A stretch of 64,000 nucleotides of DNA from an uncultured Polaribacter sp. (lineage in GTDB: Bacteria > Bacteroidota > Bacteroidia > Flavobacteriales > Flavobacteriaceae): assembly GCF_947495205.1 (NCBI RefSeq), contig NZ_CANLXV010000007.1, forward strand, positions 1 to 64,000, given 5' to 3'. The notes beneath the pieces were generated by a model. That model saw only the letters and a program-made list of their open reading frames with translations. It ran no database searches and had not been told where the DNA came from. Made by a program: the position numbers and the translations under genes. Shown piece after piece: positions 36,091 through 45,361 of the stretch (positions within the stretch are counted from its first letter, which is position 1; every line of letters starts with the position of its first letter).

Positions 36091-37257
36091 TTACGTTGCT
36101 GGTTTGTATTCTTTATTGTCGATTACCATTTTTGCGATAATCTCTTTCAGGATTTCTGAAGTTCCACCGCCAATTGGTCCTAATCTACTATCTCTTAATA
36201 AACGAGCCATTGGGTATTCTTCCATATAACCATAACCGCCTAAAAGTTGTAATGCATCATAAATTACCTCATCTGCCATTTTGGTAGATAGTAATTTAGA
36301 CATACTTGCTTCTTTTACTACGTATGTGCCTTGGTCTAATCTTTTGGCAATGGAATAATTGTATTCTCTACACATATCTACTCTACTCGCCATTTCTGCA
36401 ATTTTGTGTCTTAAGGCTTGAAATCTATCTAAAGATTTACCAAAAGCTACTCTTTCTTGCATGTATTTTATGGCATAATCTACTGCATACTCTGCTCTTG
36501 CATGTGCATTTACACCCATTAGTAAGCGTTCTAATGCAAAGTGCTGCATAATGTAAGGAAAACCTTTTCCTTCTTCTCCAAGAAGGTTTTCTGCGGGAAT
36601 TGCTACATTATCAAAAGCTAGCTCTCCTGTATCTGAGGCTCTCCAACCTAATTTATCTAATTTGGTTGCAGAAATTCCTGGTGTTTCTCTGTCTACTACA
36701 AAGATGCTAATTCCTTTATATTTGTCTGATGGATCTGTTTTTGCAGCAACTATTAAATAATCTGAATAAACACCATTTGTTATAAATGTTTTAGAGCCGT
36801 TTAATATATATTTATCTCCTTGTTTAATTGCTGTGGAGCGCATTCCTGCAACATCACTACCACCAAATGGTTCTGTAATGCATAAACAACCTATTTTGTC
36901 TCCGGTTACACTTGGTACCAAATATTTTTGTTTGGTTTCTTCTGAGGCTTCTTTGTTTAAATGCGTCATTGCTAAATACTCGTGCGCCCACATTGCTGCT
37001 GCAAAACCACAAGAGTTTATTTTTTGCATTTCTTCTAAAAAAATAATAGTGTAAAAAAGGTCTAAATCTAAACCACCATATGCTTCTGGCGTAGAAAGAC
37101 CAAAATAACCCATATCGCCAAATTTTTTCCAAATAAAACGATCTATTGTTCCTGTTTTTTCCCACTTTTCTATGTGTGGAACAACTTCTTTTTGTAAAAA
37201 ATCTTTAAAACTTTCACGAAAAATTTCGTGCTCTTCAGTAAAGTAAATACTGCTCAT
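36091..37257 (-). CDS. Acyl-CoA dehydrogenase
   Basis: This FAD enzyme makes the alpha-beta double bond of acyl-CoA in fatty-acid or branched-chain breakdown and passes electrons to ETF. The 388-residue protein has the N-terminal helical domain, the middle barrel with CITEPFGGSDVAGM (126-139) and KTFITNGVYSDYLIVAAKT, and a C-terminal helical domain with ERVAFGKSLDRFQALRHKIAEM. At the usual catalytic-Glu position (YEGT) there is GGGT, and Glu256 (ARAEYAVDY) stands where long-chain and isovaleryl-CoA dehydrogenases carry their base, so it belongs to that subgroup. Substrate not fixed. A -7 box (37293-37300) lies upstream, inside the end of the next gene. Confidence 0.92.
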   Translation of the reverse strand: MSSIYFTEEHEIFRESFKDFLQKEVVPHIEKWEKTGTIDRFIWKKFGDMGYFGLSTPEAYGGLDLDLFYTIIFLEEMQKINSCGFAAAMWAHEYLAMTHLNKEASEETKQKYLVPSVTGDKIGCLCITEPFGGSDVAGMRSTAIKQGDKYILNGSKTFITNGVYSDYLIVAAKTDPSDKYKGISIFVVDRETPGISATKLDKLGWRASDTGELAFDNVAIPAENLLGEEGKGFPYIMQHFALERLLMGVNAHARAEYAVDYAIKYMQERVAFGKSLDRFQALRHKIAEMASRVDMCREYNYSIAKRLDQGTYVVKEASMSKLLSTKMADEVIYDALQLLGGYGYMEEYPMARLLRDSRLGPIGGGTSEILKEIIAKMVIDNKEYKPAT

Positions 37258-37280
37258 AGAATTGGAATAAATTTTGTTAG

Positions 37281-38177
37281 CTATTCAGCCAACAAATATA
37301 AGACTATTCTATCATACAAATCTTTTGGAAAGTCTTGTATATTTGTTAATTCTTTTATGTTTTGTAGTTCTGCAACTTCATCTCTATAATTAAAAATCTT
37401 TTTACAGAGCTCGTAATCTATATAAGGATTTTTAAGTAATTCTTTGAACGTTACTGTATTTACGTTTAGTTTTTTAATTGCTGGTTTTTCTATAATCTTA
37501 AACGTTTGCAAAACTCTATCTGCAACTTCTTTTTCTAATTGCCAAACTTCGTATAGTTGTTCTTTTACGGAAAAACCTTGTAATTTAGAACGATACTTAA
37601 TTATTCTGTAAGAAAAAGACGCTCCAATACCATTTATAGTTTGTAAATCTTCTGCTGTTGCCTTATTAATATCGTTAGTAGATCGCTTAGTTAAGTTTTT
37701 ATTGTAGGAATTTTTATTGCTTATAAATGATTTATTTTTTTGCTTTTTTTGATTCTTCTGAACCACCCATTCTGGAAATTTAAAATAAGCTGCAATTTTA
37801 TTTAAAAGTGAATCTGAAACATGCGTAATTTTTTGAAATTCTTCTTTTGAATTGATAAATTTATTGCTTTTTCTGTAAGCTAAAAGCCTATCTATTTCTT
37901 GAATTGACATACCCAATTGCTCTCCTTTAAAATCTGTTATATAATTAGGATTGAAAGGATAAATCTTAGGCTTTCTATTTGCTAATTCTATTTTTTTAAG
38001 ACTATCTATTTGCTTTTGAAAAGCTACTATTTCTGGTGTAGTTATAGCTATTTTTTTTGAAGAAGAAAACACATCAAAAAAAATAATGAATTGAAAAATT
38101 ATAATTATTAATACCAAAAGAAAAATCCCATTTCTTTGGCTTTTGTTATACCAGAAATGAGATTTTAAAAAATTCAT
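37281..38177 (-). CDS. Membrane-anchored helix-hairpin-helix protein (ComEA-like)
   Basis: The 298-residue protein has one N-terminal membrane helix (GIFLLVLIIIIFQFIIFFDVF, about 17-37), then several helix-hairpin-helix units of the ComEA/T2SK type: MSIQEIDRLLAYRKSNKFINS, DINKATAEDLQTINGIGASFSYRIIKYRSKLQGF (about 167-200), and VTFKELLKNPYIDYELCKKIFNYRDEVAEL near the end. Such repeats bind DNA backbone or proteins. ComEA acts in DNA uptake, but many Bacteroidota carry this protein with no shown role. It lies 12 bases after the AGCS symporter gene on the same strand. Confidence 0.85.
   Translation of the reverse strand: MNFLKSHFWYNKSQRNGIFLLVLIIIIFQFIIFFDVFSSSKKIAITTPEIVAFQKQIDSLKKIELANRKPKIYPFNPNYITDFKGEQLGMSIQEIDRLLAYRKSNKFINSKEEFQKITHVSDSLLNKIAAYFKFPEWVVQKNQKKQKNKSFISNKNSYNKNLTKRSTNDINKATAEDLQTINGIGASFSYRIIKYRSKLQGFSVKEQLYEVWQLEKEVADRVLQTFKIIEKPAIKKLNVNTVTFKELLKNPYIDYELCKKIFNYRDEVAELQNIKELTNIQDFPKDLYDRIVLYLLAE
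37293..37300 (-). promoter_or_regulatory. Acyl-CoA dehydrogenase promoter -7 box (TATATTTG)
   Basis: On the minus strand TATATTTG lies 35 bases before the ATG, within the last codons of the upstream helix-hairpin-helix gene. A TTTG is 16 bp further upstream, slightly short. Confidence 0.5.
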
Positions 38178-38189
38178 AATAATGTAAAT

Positions 38190-39782
38190 TTATGCTTTTT
38201 GTGCTTTTATGGCACTCATGTATTTTTTAAGTTCTTCTTTTACTTTTGGTGCTAAAATAATTAAACCAATCATGTTTGGTACCATCATTGCAAAAACCAT
38301 GGCATCTGAAAAATCAATTACAGAACCTAAACTTGCGGCTGCTCCAATTATTACAAAAACACAAAAAATAATTTTATAAGTATATTCCATTTTTTTAGAT
38401 CTACCAAATAAATACACCCAACCTTGAAAACCATAATAAGACCAAGATATCATAGAACTAAATGCAAATAAAACAACTGCAACTGTAAGCACATAAGGAA
38501 ACCAAGAAATTGCAGATTCAAATGCACCTGAAGTTAATAAAATTGCTTGTGCATTGTCTAGTGAAGCGTTTTCTGCTGCTACATTACCTGTAATTATTAA
38601 CACCAAGGCTGTCATAGTACAAACTACAACTGTGTCTATAAAAGGCTCTAACAAAGCAACCATACCTTCACTTGCAGCATATTTAGTTTTTACAGCAGAG
38701 TGTGCTATAGAAGCAGAACCAATACCTGCTTCATTAGAAAAGGCTGCTCTTCTAAACCCTTGTACTAAAACACCTACAACTCCACCAGCTATTCCTTCTG
38801 GACTAAAAGCTCCGCTAAAGATTTGACCAAAAGCATCACCAATCATATCATAATTATAGAAGATTACATATAAAGAGGCTGCTACATAAATTGCCACCAT
38901 AAAAGGAACAATTTTATCGGTTACTTTTGCTATCTTTTTAATTCCGCCAATAATTACAATACCTACTAAAACTGCCATTACCAAACCAAAAGCCCAACCT
39001 TTGCCATTTAAAAAAGAAGTACCATTAACTGTTGTGATATTTTCTACTAATTGAAAAGCTTGATTTACTTGAAACATGTTTCCGCCACCAAAAGAACCAC
39101 CAATTACAAAAATTGCAAATAAAGCCGCTAAAACTTTACCTAATGTTTTGTTTTTTAATCCTTTTGTTAAATAATACATTGGACCACCATAAACGGTTCC
39201 ATCTGCCTCTATATCTCTATATTTTACACCTAAAGTACATTCTACAAACTTAGACGCCATTCCTAAAAAACCTGCAATAATCATCCAAAAAGTAGCACCT
39301 GCGCCACCAATTGAAACTGCAATTGCAACACCTGCAATATTACCCAAACCAACTGTTGCAGATAATGCTGCTGTTAATGCTTGGAAATGAGAAACCTCAC
39401 CATCATTACCTTCTACCCTGATAGTATCTGGATTATCGCCATCTGTTGTAGAAACATTATTTGAAACTTCAATTGCTTTATGCGCTCCTTTGCCTTCTAA
39501 ACCATCATACTTACCTCTTACAATATTTATTGATGTAAAAAAACCTCTAAAGTTGATAAAATTGAAATAAAATGTAAAATACAATGCTCCCAAAATAAGT
39601 GGAAATAACACCCAATAAATGCTAATTGTATCTGTAAAAGGAATTTGGTAAAAAACAATTTCTACAAACCAACCTGTTGCATTACCAAATGCTTCATCTA
39701 TCTTTTGATCTAATCCTTTTTCTTGCGCAAATATTAATAATGGAGCTGCTAAAAAAAGCAGTGATAGAAGTCTTTTCTTCAT
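38190..39782 (-). CDS. Sodium:alanine symporter family (AGCS) transporter
   Basis: AGCS proteins import alanine or glycine with sodium. The 530-residue inner-membrane protein has about eleven membrane segments with the family signatures ALSATVGLGNIAGVAIAVSIGGAGATFWM (about 142-170), TVYGGPMYYL, and FRRAAFSNEAGIGSASIAHSA. It has an N-terminal signal-like segment (KKRLLSLLFLAAPLLIFAQ) and an extra loop of about 30 residues after the third helix (DNPDTIRVEGNDGEV), both frequent in Bacteroidota members. Substrate inferred from family. Confidence 0.92.
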   Translation of the reverse strand: MKKRLLSLLFLAAPLLIFAQEKGLDQKIDEAFGNATGWFVEIVFYQIPFTDTISIYWVLFPLILGALYFTFYFNFINFRGFFTSINIVRGKYDGLEGKGAHKAIEVSNNVSTTDGDNPDTIRVEGNDGEVSHFQALTAALSATVGLGNIAGVAIAVSIGGAGATFWMIIAGFLGMASKFVECTLGVKYRDIEADGTVYGGPMYYLTKGLKNKTLGKVLAALFAIFVIGGSFGGGNMFQVNQAFQLVENITTVNGTSFLNGKGWAFGLVMAVLVGIVIIGGIKKIAKVTDKIVPFMVAIYVAASLYVIFYNYDMIGDAFGQIFSGAFSPEGIAGGVVGVLVQGFRRAAFSNEAGIGSASIAHSAVKTKYAASEGMVALLEPFIDTVVVCTMTALVLIITGNVAAENASLDNAQAILLTSGAFESAISWFPYVLTVAVVLFAFSSMISWSYYGFQGWVYLFGRSKKMEYTYKIIFCVFVIIGAAASLGSVIDFSDAMVFAMMVPNMIGLIILAPKVKEELKKYMSAIKAQKA

Positions 39783-39958
39783 AATTCTTGTTATATGTTT
39801 TTAAATTATAGCTTGCAATATGATAAAAAATTGCGCTTTTAACAAGTTTAAACAGTTAAAAATAATTTTACATTAAAAACAATTTCTACTTTAAGGAATC
39901 TAATTTGTTGTTATTCCTATCAAACTTAAAATAATAGCGATTTATTTTTAAAAAAAAA

Positions 39959-40957
39959 TTAAAACAAGTCTCTTAATTTTAAAATTTGTTCTGGTCTTCC
40001 TAAAACAATTAATTGAGAGCCTTCTATTAATTTAATATCTGCCTCTGGATTTATAATGTAATCTTTATCCGGATTTCTAAAACCAATAACCGTACAACCC
40101 GTTTGTTTTCTTAAATCTAAATCTAAAATTGTTTTATTAATGTATTTTTTTGGCAAATCATTTACAGCAATTTCTTCTAAATTTGCAGTTGTTTCTCCTT
40201 CTATAGTTAACCTGTCTACAAATTCTATTACGTCTGGTGTGGTTACAAGTGAAGCCATATGATCACCACCTAATTTATCTGGCATAATTACATTACTAGC
40301 ACCTGCAAACTTTAATTTTTTATAAGAAGATTCGTTTGCTGCTCTGCTTATTATAGTGCATTTTTTATTTAACTGACTTGCTGTTAACACCACAAATAAA
40401 TTATCTGCGTCTGATGGTAAAGCTGTTATTAAATAGGCTGCGTTTGCAATACCTGCTTTTAATAAAGTTTCATCTAAAGTGGCATCTCCTTCAATATTTA
40501 AAAGACCACGATTGTCTAATTCTTCAATCATTTCTTTGTCTTTTTCTACAACTACAAATTGCTTATTGTAATTGCCCAACTTTAAAATAGCTTGTTTTCC
40601 ATTTCTGCCAAAGCCACAAACTATGGTGTGTTTTTTTAGATGTCCTATTTGCTTTTCCACTTTTCTGTGTTTAAAATGTTCAAATAATTTACCGCTTACC
40701 AAATATTCTGAAAACGCAGAAACTGCATAACCAAAAACAGTAATACTAGTTAAAATTAATAAAATAGTAAAAATTTTTTCTTCTGGAGAAAACGGTTGTA
40801 ACTCTCCAAAACCAACGGTAGTAACTGTAATTACAGTCATGTATAAAGCATCTACAAAATTAAAATCTGATATAAGCATATAACCTACTGTACCAAATAG
40901 AATTATAGCAACTACTAAAACAGCAATTTTATTTATTTTTGATTTTAAAATTACCAT
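39959..40957 (-). CDS. Potassium channel with TrkA-N (RCK) domain
   Basis: The 332-residue protein has two membrane helices around a pore loop with filter TVGFGE (47-52), then an RCK N domain with the nucleotide fold VCGFGRNGKQAIL (about 112-125), ending in a TrkA-C-like domain (about 245-330, GCTVIGFRNPDKDYIINPEADIKLIEGSQLIVLG). It forms a gated K+ (or mixed cation) channel in the inner membrane. GFG in place of GYG in the filter is an accepted variant. It lies 3 bases after the PspC-like gene, so the two are probably coupled. Confidence 0.92.
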   Translation of the reverse strand: MVILKSKINKIAVLVVAIILFGTVGYMLISDFNFVDALYMTVITVTTVGFGELQPFSPEEKIFTILLILTSITVFGYAVSAFSEYLVSGKLFEHFKHRKVEKQIGHLKKHTIVCGFGRNGKQAILKLGNYNKQFVVVEKDKEMIEELDNRGLLNIEGDATLDETLLKAGIANAAYLITALPSDADNLFVVLTASQLNKKCTIISRAANESSYKKLKFAGASNVIMPDKLGGDHMASLVTTPDVIEFVDRLTIEGETTANLEEIAVNDLPKKYINKTILDLDLRKQTGCTVIGFRNPDKDYIINPEADIKLIEGSQLIVLGRPEQILKLRDLF

Positions 40958-40960
40958 AAA

Positions 40961-41197
40961 CTACAAATCAAAAACAGAGCTTCTTTTAGTATATACCATA
41001 TCTTTTAATTTCATTGCAAATGCAAAAGTCAAGTAAAAACCAAAAGACAACCCAACTGTAAAAAAGGTTACATAAATAAAGTAAATTCGTACATTTTTGG
41101 CACGCATACCTAAACGATCTGCCAGTCTTTGAAAAAAGCCAAAACCATGTCTTTCAAAAAAATGACGAATTTTATGTATTGTTGTTTTTGATTTCAT
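40961..41197 (-). CDS. PspC-like small membrane protein
   Basis: The 78-residue protein has a basic N-terminus (KSKTTIHKIRHFFERHGFGFFQRLADRLGM) and then two close hydrophobic stretches (RIYFIYVTFFTVGLSFGFYLTFAFAM), matching the PspC fold found in envelope-stress proteins. The PspC label is by pattern and moderately sure. It is the first gene of a two-gene unit with the K+ channel. Confidence 0.72.
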   Translation of the reverse strand: MKSKTTIHKIRHFFERHGFGFFQRLADRLGMRAKNVRIYFIYVTFFTVGLSFGFYLTFAFAMKLKDMVYTKRSSVFDL

Positions 41198-41327
41198 TAC
41201 AACTGCAAGATACTATTTTATGATTTGTTTTTAAATGATTTTTTTAAGGAATTCTAAAAATATTATGCTAAGAAAACCTTAACAATAATCGCTTTTAGAT
41301 TTGTTCCTTTTTTAAAGTTGTATTGAT

Positions 41328-41335
41328 TAACTTTG
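41328..41335 (+). promoter_or_regulatory. uvrA promoter -7 box (TAACTTTG)
   Basis: TAACTTTG lies 24 bases before the TTG start of uvrA; a TTG 24 bp further upstream (41301-41303) could be the -33 element though the spacing is wide. Confidence 0.5.
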
Positions 41336-41359
41336 CTTTTTCCCAAAAAATAAATCCGT

Positions 41360-44179
41360 TTGAAAGACCAAGAATTTATTGAAGTTTACGGAGCAAGAGC
41401 TCATAATTTAAAAAATATTGATGTTAAAATTCCGCGTGAAAAACTTGTAGTTATTACAGGTTTAAGCGGAAGTGGAAAATCTTCTTTAGCCTTTGATACT
41501 ATTTATGCTGAAGGACAAAGACGTTATATTGAAACATTTTCTGCGTATGCAAGACAATTTTTGGGCGGTTTAGAAAGACCAGATGTAGATAAAATTGATG
41601 GGCTTTCTCCTGTAATTTCCATAGAACAAAAAACAACAAATAAAAGCCCGCGTTCTACTGTTGGAACTATAACAGAAATTTACGATTTTTTACGTTTACT
41701 TTTTGCAAGAGCTGGCGATGCTTATTCTTACAATACAAGCCAAAAAATGGTTAGTTATTCTGATGAACAAATAAAAGAACTGATTTTAAAAGATTTTAAC
41801 GGAAAAAAAACAGCCGTTTTAGCTCCTTTAATTAAATCTAGAAAAGGACATTACAGAGAACTTTTTGAGCAAATTTCTAAACAAGGTTTTATTAGAGTTC
41901 GTGTAGATGGCAAAATTAGAGAGATTGAAAAAGGCATGAAACTAGACCGTTACAAAACTCATGATATAGAGGTTGTAATTGATAGATTGGTGGTAAACGA
42001 ATCTATAGAAAAACGTTTAGATGAAACCATAAAAACAGCGTTGTATTCTGGGAATAACATCATGATGGTTATTGATTTAGAAACCAACAAACCAAGGTAT
42101 TTTAGTAGAGAACTAATGTGCCCAACAACAGGAATTGCCTATCCAAACCCAGAACCTAATACGTTTTCTTTTAACTCGCCAAAAGGTGCTTGTAATTCTT
42201 GCAACGGATTGGGAATTACTAATGAAATCAACCTAAAAAAAGTAATTCCAAATGACACTATTTCTATTAAAAAAGGTGGAATTATTCCTTTAGGAGAACA
42301 AAAAAATAGTTGGATTTTTAAACAAATTCAAAACATAGCAGAACGTTACAAATTTAAATTAACAGACGCTATAAAAGACATACCAAAAGAGGCTTTAAAT
42401 ATTATTTTAAATGGTGGAAATGAATCTTTTGAAATTGAATCTAAAACTGCTGGTGTTCGTCGAAATTACAAAATAGATTTCGAAGGAATAATTGCTTTTA
42501 TAAACGGGCAATATGACAATGCAGAAAGCACCTCTATAAAACGTTGGGCAAAAAACTTTATGGACGAAGTAAGTTGTGCTACCTGTAAAGGAAAACGTTT
42601 AAAAAAAGAAGCACTTCACTTTAAAATTACCGATAAAAACATTAGTGATTTGGCACAAATGGATGTTGCTGAATTGGCAAATTGGTTTCAAAATATAGAA
42701 GAAAAATTATCTGAAAAACAACAAATTATTGCCACAGAAATCTTAAAAGAAATTAGAACTAGAATTCAGTTTTTATTAGATGTTGGTTTAGATTATTTAA
42801 CTTTAGACAGAACGTCTAAATCGCTTTCTGGTGGTGAGGCACAAAGAATACGTTTAGCAACACAAATTGGCTCTCAATTGGTGGGTGTTTTATATATTTT
42901 AGATGAACCAAGTATTGGTTTACACCAAAGAGATAATGAAAAATTAATAGATTCTTTAGTAAAATTGCGTGATATTGGTAATTCTGTTTTGGTGGTAGAA
43001 CACGACCAAGACATGATAGAAAATGCCGATTTTGTTTTTGACATTGGACCTGGAGCAGGAAAACATGGCGGAGAAATTATTTCTGCAGGAACTTTTGCAG
43101 CATTAAAGAAACAACGCACATTAACTGCTGATTATATCACAGGAAAAAGAAAAATTGAAGTTCCTAAAAAAAGAAGAGAAGGAAACGGAAAAACAATAAA
43201 ACTGAAAGGCGCCTCTGGTAACAATTTAAAAAATGTTTCTGTAGAATTTCCTTTAGGAAAAATGATTTGTGTTACAGGTGTTTCTGGAAGTGGAAAATCT
43301 ACTTTAATAAACGAAACTTTATATCCTATTTTAAATGCTCATATTTATAGAGGTGTAAAAAAACCAATGCCTTACAAAAAAATTGAAGGTTTAGAGCATG
43401 TAGATAAAGTAATAGACATAGACCAATCTCCTATTGGTAGAACCCCACGTTCTAACCCAGCAACTTACACAAAAACTTTTGATGAAATTAGAAGTTTATT
43501 CGCAAAAACTCCAGAAGCTGCCATTAGAGGGTACAAACCAGGACGTTTTTCTTTTAATGTTAAAGGTGGTAGATGTGAAACTTGCCAAGGTGGTGGCGTT
43601 CGTGTAATAGAAATGAACTTTTTACCAGACGTGCAAGTAGAATGTGAAACTTGCCAAGGAAAACGTTTTAACAGAGAAACTTTAGAAATTAGATATAAAG
43701 GAAAATCTATTTCTGATGTGTTAAATATGACCATTGAAGATGCAACGGATTTCTTTGAAATGATTCCTAAAATTCACCGAAAATTAAAAACGATTAAAGA
43801 TGTAGGCTTGGGTTATATTACACTTGGGCAACAATCTACCACACTTTCTGGTGGTGAAGCACAACGTATAAAATTGGCTGCAGAACTTTCTAAAAGAGAT
43901 ACAGGAAACACCTTCTATATCTTAGATGAACCCACAACTGGACTTCATTTTGAAGATATTAGAGTTCTCATGGAAGTTTTAAATAAACTAGCCGACAAAG
44001 GAAATACCGTTTTAATTATAGAACACAATTTAGATGTTGTAAAATTGGCAGATTTTATTATTGATGTTGGTATGGAAGGTGGTAAAAAAGGTGGTAAAAT
44101 ACTTACTACAGGAACTCCAGAAGAAGTTGCAAAACATAAAACAAGTTATACTGCTAAGTTTTTAAAGAAATTACTTTAA
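41360..44179 (+). CDS. uvrA: Excinuclease ABC subunit A
   Basis: UvrA finds bulky DNA lesions and loads UvrB in nucleotide excision repair. The 939-residue protein has two ABC ATPase halves: Walker [10 protein letters not shown] (about 34-42) and GVSGSGKST (about 639-647), signature motifs [12 protein letters not shown] and [12 protein letters not shown], and zinc modules CNSCNG / CATCKGKR and CETCQGGG / CETCQGKR. Complete. The start is TTG at 41360; no ATG upstream fits and the protein then begins as in homologues. It is followed by a 223-base spacer without a clear terminator. Confidence 0.97.
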   Translation: MKDQEFIEVYGARAHNLKNIDVKIPREKLVVITGLSGSGKSSLAFDTIYAEGQRRYIETFSAYARQFLGGLERPDVDKIDGLSPVISIEQKTTNKSPRSTVGTITEIYDFLRLLFARAGDAYSYNTSQKMVSYSDEQIKELILKDFNGKKTAVLAPLIKSRKGHYRELFEQISKQGFIRVRVDGKIREIEKGMKLDRYKTHDIEVVIDRLVVNESIEKRLDETIKTALYSGNNIMMVIDLETNKPRYFSRELMCPTTGIAYPNPEPNTFSFNSPKGACNSCNGLGITNEINLKKVIPNDTISIKKGGIIPLGEQKNSWIFKQIQNIAERYKFKLTDAIKDIPKEALNIILNGGNESFEIESKTAGVRRNYKIDFEGIIAFINGQYDNAESTSIKRWAKNFMDEVSCATCKGKRLKKEALHFKITDKNISDLAQMDVAELANWFQNIEEKLSEKQQIIATEILKEIRTRIQFLLDVGLDYLTLDRTSKSLSGGEAQRIRLATQIGSQLVGVLYILDEPSIGLHQRDNEKLIDSLVKLRDIGNSVLVVEHDQDMIENADFVFDIGPGAGKHGGEIISAGTFAALKKQRTLTADYITGKRKIEVPKKRREGNGKTIKLKGASGNNLKNVSVEFPLGKMICVTGVSGSGKSTLINETLYPILNAHIYRGVKKPMPYKKIEGLEHVDKVIDIDQSPIGRTPRSNPATYTKTFDEIRSLFAKTPEAAIRGYKPGRFSFNVKGGRCETCQGGGVRVIEMNFLPDVQVECETCQGKRFNRETLEIRYKGKSISDVLNMTIEDATDFFEMIPKIHRKLKTIKDVGLGYITLGQQSTTLSGGEAQRIKLAAELSKRDTGNTFYILDEPTTGLHFEDIRVLMEVLNKLADKGNTVLIIEHNLDVVKLADFIIDVGMEGGKKGGKILTTGTPEEVAKHKTSYTAKFLKKLL

Positions 44180-44402
44180 TTTAGGAAAGTATTTATCAAT
44201 TCTTAAAATGCCATATTCATTAATCTGTAAAACACTATTTTATCTTTTTAATTCAAATAGTTTCTGCTAATAGTCATAAAAAAAAATCAAATTAGAAGAA
44301 TATATTTTATGAATTGATAACTATAAACGTATTTAAATTTTCATCAAAAAAGACCTATTTTAGCGTACTTTACAAAAAAATAACAAAAGAAAAATATTTA
44401 AA

Positions 44403-45110
44403 ATGACAAACGACGATAGAAAAATAAGAGAAAAATTACAACAAAAAACCTGGAATGAAATAAAAACTAACGATTCTTGGGCCATATTTAAAATAATGGC
44501 AGAATTTGTAGATGGTTATGAAAGACTTAGTAAAATTGGACCTTGTGTTTCCATTTTTGGTTCTGCAAGAACAAAACCAGAGCATCCTTATTATAAATTA
44601 GCAGAAGAAGTCGCGTTTCAATTAACCCAAAACGGTTATGGTGTAATTACTGGTGGTGGCCCAGGAATAATGGAAGCAGGTAATAAAGGTGCAAATCGTG
44701 GAAAAGGAATTTCTGTAGGTTTAAATATAGATTTACCTTTTGAACAGCATGACAATCCTTGGATAGATCCAGGTAAAAGTTTAGATTTCGATTACTTTTT
44801 TGTTAGAAAAGTAATGTTTGTAAAGTATTCTCAAGGTTTTGTGGTTATGCCTGGTGGTTTTGGTACTATGGATGAACTTTTTGAGGCAATAACCTTAATT
44901 CAGACACACAAAATTGGACGTTTTCCGATAGTTTTGGTAGGTAAAAAATTCTGGGGTGGTTTGCTAGATTGGATTAAAAATACGCTTTTAGAAGAAGGTA
45001 ACATTTCCGAAAAAGACTTAAACTTATTTAGAGTGGTAGATACAGCAGAAGAAGCTTTAGAACACTTGAACAAATTTTATGCGAAATACCAATTAAAACC
45101 AAATTTTTAA
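44403..45110 (+). CDS. LOG-family nucleotide 5'-monophosphate phosphoribohydrolase (TIGR00730)
   Basis: Proteins of this family cleave the base from nucleoside monophosphates; some are cytokinin-activating in plants and microbes. The 235-residue protein carries the Rossmann-like motifs GGGPGIMEA at 84-92 and PGGFGTMDE at 150-158, matching the PGGxGTxxE signature. It has no signal peptide. Its physiological substrate here is unknown; nucleotide salvage or disposal is likely. Confidence 0.9.
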   Translation: MTNDDRKIREKLQQKTWNEIKTNDSWAIFKIMAEFVDGYERLSKIGPCVSIFGSARTKPEHPYYKLAEEVAFQLTQNGYGVITGGGPGIMEAGNKGANRGKGISVGLNIDLPFEQHDNPWIDPGKSLDFDYFFVRKVMFVKYSQGFVVMPGGFGTMDELFEAITLIQTHKIGRFPIVLVGKKFWGGLLDWIKNTLLEEGNISEKDLNLFRVVDTAEEALEHLNKFYAKYQLKPNF

Positions 45111-45146
45111 ACAATTTTCACAATACAAATAAAAGTATTGTTCTTC

Positions 45147-45259
45147 CCAATAGAAAAACTGGTAATCATAATCTTAAAGTTAAAAAAACGTAACATTTAA
45201 TAATAGCAACAATATTTTTTATAAAAGATAGTTGTTTTACAAATAGGCTTTTCTATTGG
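45147..45259. repeat. Spaced inverted repeat in the spacer before the M1-like gene
   Basis: CCAATAGAAAA (45147-45157) and its exact complement (45249-45259) lie 91 bases apart, with weaker inner pairing AACAA/TTGTT. There is no reading frame in between. The upstream end has a small hairpin ACAATAC/GTATTGT (45120-45126, 45135-45141) that might end the LOG gene. Confidence 0.55.
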
Positions 45260-45361
45260 TTAGCAAACAAATTATGAATCTATCAAATACCACAAACATG
45301 AAAAGGATCTACTTTGTTTAAAAGTACATAGTCTAAATTCTTAAAAATTATTAAAATATAT

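Noticed and set aside
44194-44319. Inverted 9-mers TATCAATTC / GAATTGATA around the spacer after uvrA
   Set aside because: Short, AT-rich and 108 bases apart; expected by chance in this base composition.
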